A DNA stretch of 64,000 bases, from positions 94,900-158,899 of the forward strand of contig JAFRHL010000037.1 of NCBI GenBank assembly GCA_017433295.1, given 5' to 3'. Numbering within the stretch: the stretch's first letter is position 1; every line of letters begins with the position of its first letter. The position numbers and the translations under genes are program-made. This DNA comes from Eubacterium sp. (lineage in GTDB: Bacteria > Bacillota > Clostridia > Lachnospirales > Lachnospiraceae). Under the pieces are notes generated by a model that had not been told where the DNA came from, did no database searches, and saw only the letters and a program-made list of their open reading frames with translations. Of this stretch, positions 62,940 through 64,000 are shown in pieces.

Positions 62940-62983
62940 CAGCCTCTCGGAAACATTTTCATGTACGGGTCCCCGGGAGGCTG
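62940..62983 (+). other. Intercistronic hairpin between srlB and the oxidoreductase gene
   Basis: CAGCCTCTCGG / CCGGGAGGCTG form a stem with a 20-nt loop, preceded by a second stem (GCAGATATCG / CGATACCTGC, about 62879-62917). There is no T-run. They may stabilise or process the mRNA rather than terminate. Confidence 0.5.
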
Positions 62984-63014
62984 ATTTAACATATCATTCA
63001 GGGAGGATATCATT

Positions 63015-64000
63015 ATGCTTAACATGAACTGGAAATTGGAACAGAGAGAAAAGGAAGGCAAGATCATTAAGACAGGTATCGTCGGCGCAGGCCAGATGGG
63101 ACGCGGCATGGTTACCCAGATGGTACTGATGAAGGGTATGACACCTGCCATCGTTTCCGATATCAACATTGACAATGCTGTACAGGCCTTCAAGTATGCA
63201 GGGGTTGCCGACGAGGATATCGTTGTTGCAAAAACTCTTGAAGAGGCAAACACAGGCATCGCAGCCGGCAAGTATGTTGCATGTGAGAGCGCTGATTTCA
63301 TCTCCCAGGCAGAGGGCGTTGAGTGTGCCATCGACTGCACAGGTGTTCCGGATGTGGGAGCTAAGGTTGCCACAGACGCCATGAAGAACGGCAAGCATGT
63401 GGTAATGCTCAATGTTGAGACCGACGTGGTGATCGGACCTTACCTTGACAAGTTCGCAAAAGACCACGGCGTGATCTACACAGGCTCCGCAGGAGACGAG
63501 CCCGGCGCCGTTATGGAGCTCTACTGCTTCGCCAAGGCCATGGGCCTCAACGTGGAAGTAATGGGCAAGGGCAAGAACAACAAGCTTGACTATGACTGCA
63601 ATCCCGACACAGTACTTGAGGAGGCAACACGCCGTAAGATGAGCCCCAGAATGCTCTGCGCCTTCAAGGACGGCACAAAGACCATGGTAGAGATGACCGC
63701 CATGTGCAACTATACAGGCCTGGTACCGGATGTGATCGGCGGACACGGCCCGGCAACCGCTCCCGGAACAGAGGGCGTTAAGGAGTTAAACGAGATCTTC
63801 AAACTGAAAAAAGACGGCGGCATCCTCAATAAGCACGGCGTAGTAGAGTATGTAAACGGGATCGCCCCCGGCGTATTCGTGACCGTTTCCACCGACAACG
63901 AAGAGATCGCCTACCAGCTGCAGTACCACAGCATGGGACCCGGACCATTATGGACCCTCTACCGTCCCTATCACCTGTGCAACCTTGAGACTCCCCTTAC
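63015..64000 (+). CDS. Rossmann NAD(P)-dependent oxidoreductase, homoserine-dehydrogenase-like (partial)
   Basis: Starts at ATG 63015 behind GGGAGG and stays open to the window end (about 328 residues seen). N-terminal Rossmann motif G-I-V-G-A-G-Q-M-G-R-G (about 22-32); V-V-M-L-N-V-E-T-D-V-V-I-G and G-S-A-G-D-E-P-G-A segments resemble the COG4091-type predicted homoserine dehydrogenases with a C-terminal SAF domain, which would lie near or beyond the edge. It replaces the short-chain sorbitol-6-phosphate dehydrogenase expected after srlB. I infer it oxidises the polyol phosphate from the PTS. C-ending codons dominate, suggesting strong expression. Confidence 0.75.
   Translation, partial: MLNMNWKLEQREKEGKIIKTGIVGAGQMGRGMVTQMVLMKGMTPAIVSDINIDNAVQAFKYAGVADEDIVVAKTLEEANTGIAAGKYVACESADFISQAEGVECAIDCTGVPDVGAKVATDAMKNGKHVVMLNVETDVVIGPYLDKFAKDHGVIYTGSAGDEPGAVMELYCFAKAMGLNVEVMGKGKNNKLDYDCNPDTVLEEATRRKMSPRMLCAFKDGTKTMVEMTAMCNYTGLVPDVIGGHGPATAPGTEGVKELNEIFKLKKDGGILNKHGVVEYVNGIAPGVFVTVSTDNEEIAYQLQYHSMGPGPLWTLYRPYHLCNLETPL

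Overview
The window looks like a chromosomal segment of a low-to-moderate GC Clostridia, most likely a Lachnospiraceae-type gut anaerobe. This rests on gene content and order (uvrC-hprK-ROK glucokinase-murB-whiA-HPr-like), strong AGGAGG-type ribosome binding sites, a long-form hibernation factor, HprK-based carbon control and fermentative sugar metabolism. No species can be named from the sequence alone. I saw no rRNA, tRNA, CRISPR array, phage or insertion sequence.

Layout. 0.2-5 kb: a very large secreted surface protein with Ig-like domains and recent internal duplications, followed by a gene-poor stretch. 5-8 kb: a DNA-repair-like fusion protein, an acetyltransferase and an iron alcohol dehydrogenase, then a long palindromic element. 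8-18 kb: housekeeping genes (rpe, an Mrp-type ATPase, ftsH, uvrC, hprK, glucokinase, murB, whiA and an HPr-like protein with Asp at position 15). 19-22 kb: the fructose operon fruK-fruA. 22-33 kb: a tyrosine phosphatase, a branching-enzyme homologue that has lost its catalytic residues, a HIT protein, a flavin reductase, murA with a long leader, metK, coaBC, a pseudouridine synthase and proS. 33-42 kb: an accessory region with a broken HD-GYP gene, a DUF89 protein, an AIM24 protein, a clostripain-like lipoprotein, a HAD phosphatase and a AAA ATPase. 42-51 kb: thyA with an in-frame repeat insertion, a DUF3298-type lipoprotein, an alpha-glucosidase, a VanX-like dipeptidase, a transglutaminase-like protein, phosphoglucomutase, a lipase-like hydrolase and fba. 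51-54.5 kb: an ABC transporter without a binding protein, a DnaA-box cluster and hpf.

54.7-64 kb is the most interesting block. A minus-strand operon (TIM-like isomerase, YjbQ, class II aldolase) faces a plus-strand set of two SorC-type regulators, gutM, a complete glucitol-family PTS (srlA, srlE, srlB) and a Rossmann oxidoreductase cut by the window end. Boxes of the form CATTTGTTC / TATACAAATGTTC lie at the promoters of the minus-strand operon, the second regulator and the PTS operon, so these probably form one regulon. I infer a pathway that imports a polyol as its phosphate, oxidises it, isomerises it and cleaves it by aldol reaction. The usual sorbitol-6-phosphate dehydrogenase is not seen, so the substrate is open.

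Two families of short dispersed elements run through the intergenic spaces: a roughly 70-bp nested hairpin found 3' of genes (four copies) and a motif ending in TTTCGATTGAT, mostly found just 5' of genes (six copies). A perfect 31-nt inverted repeat has become part of the ftsH coding sequence.
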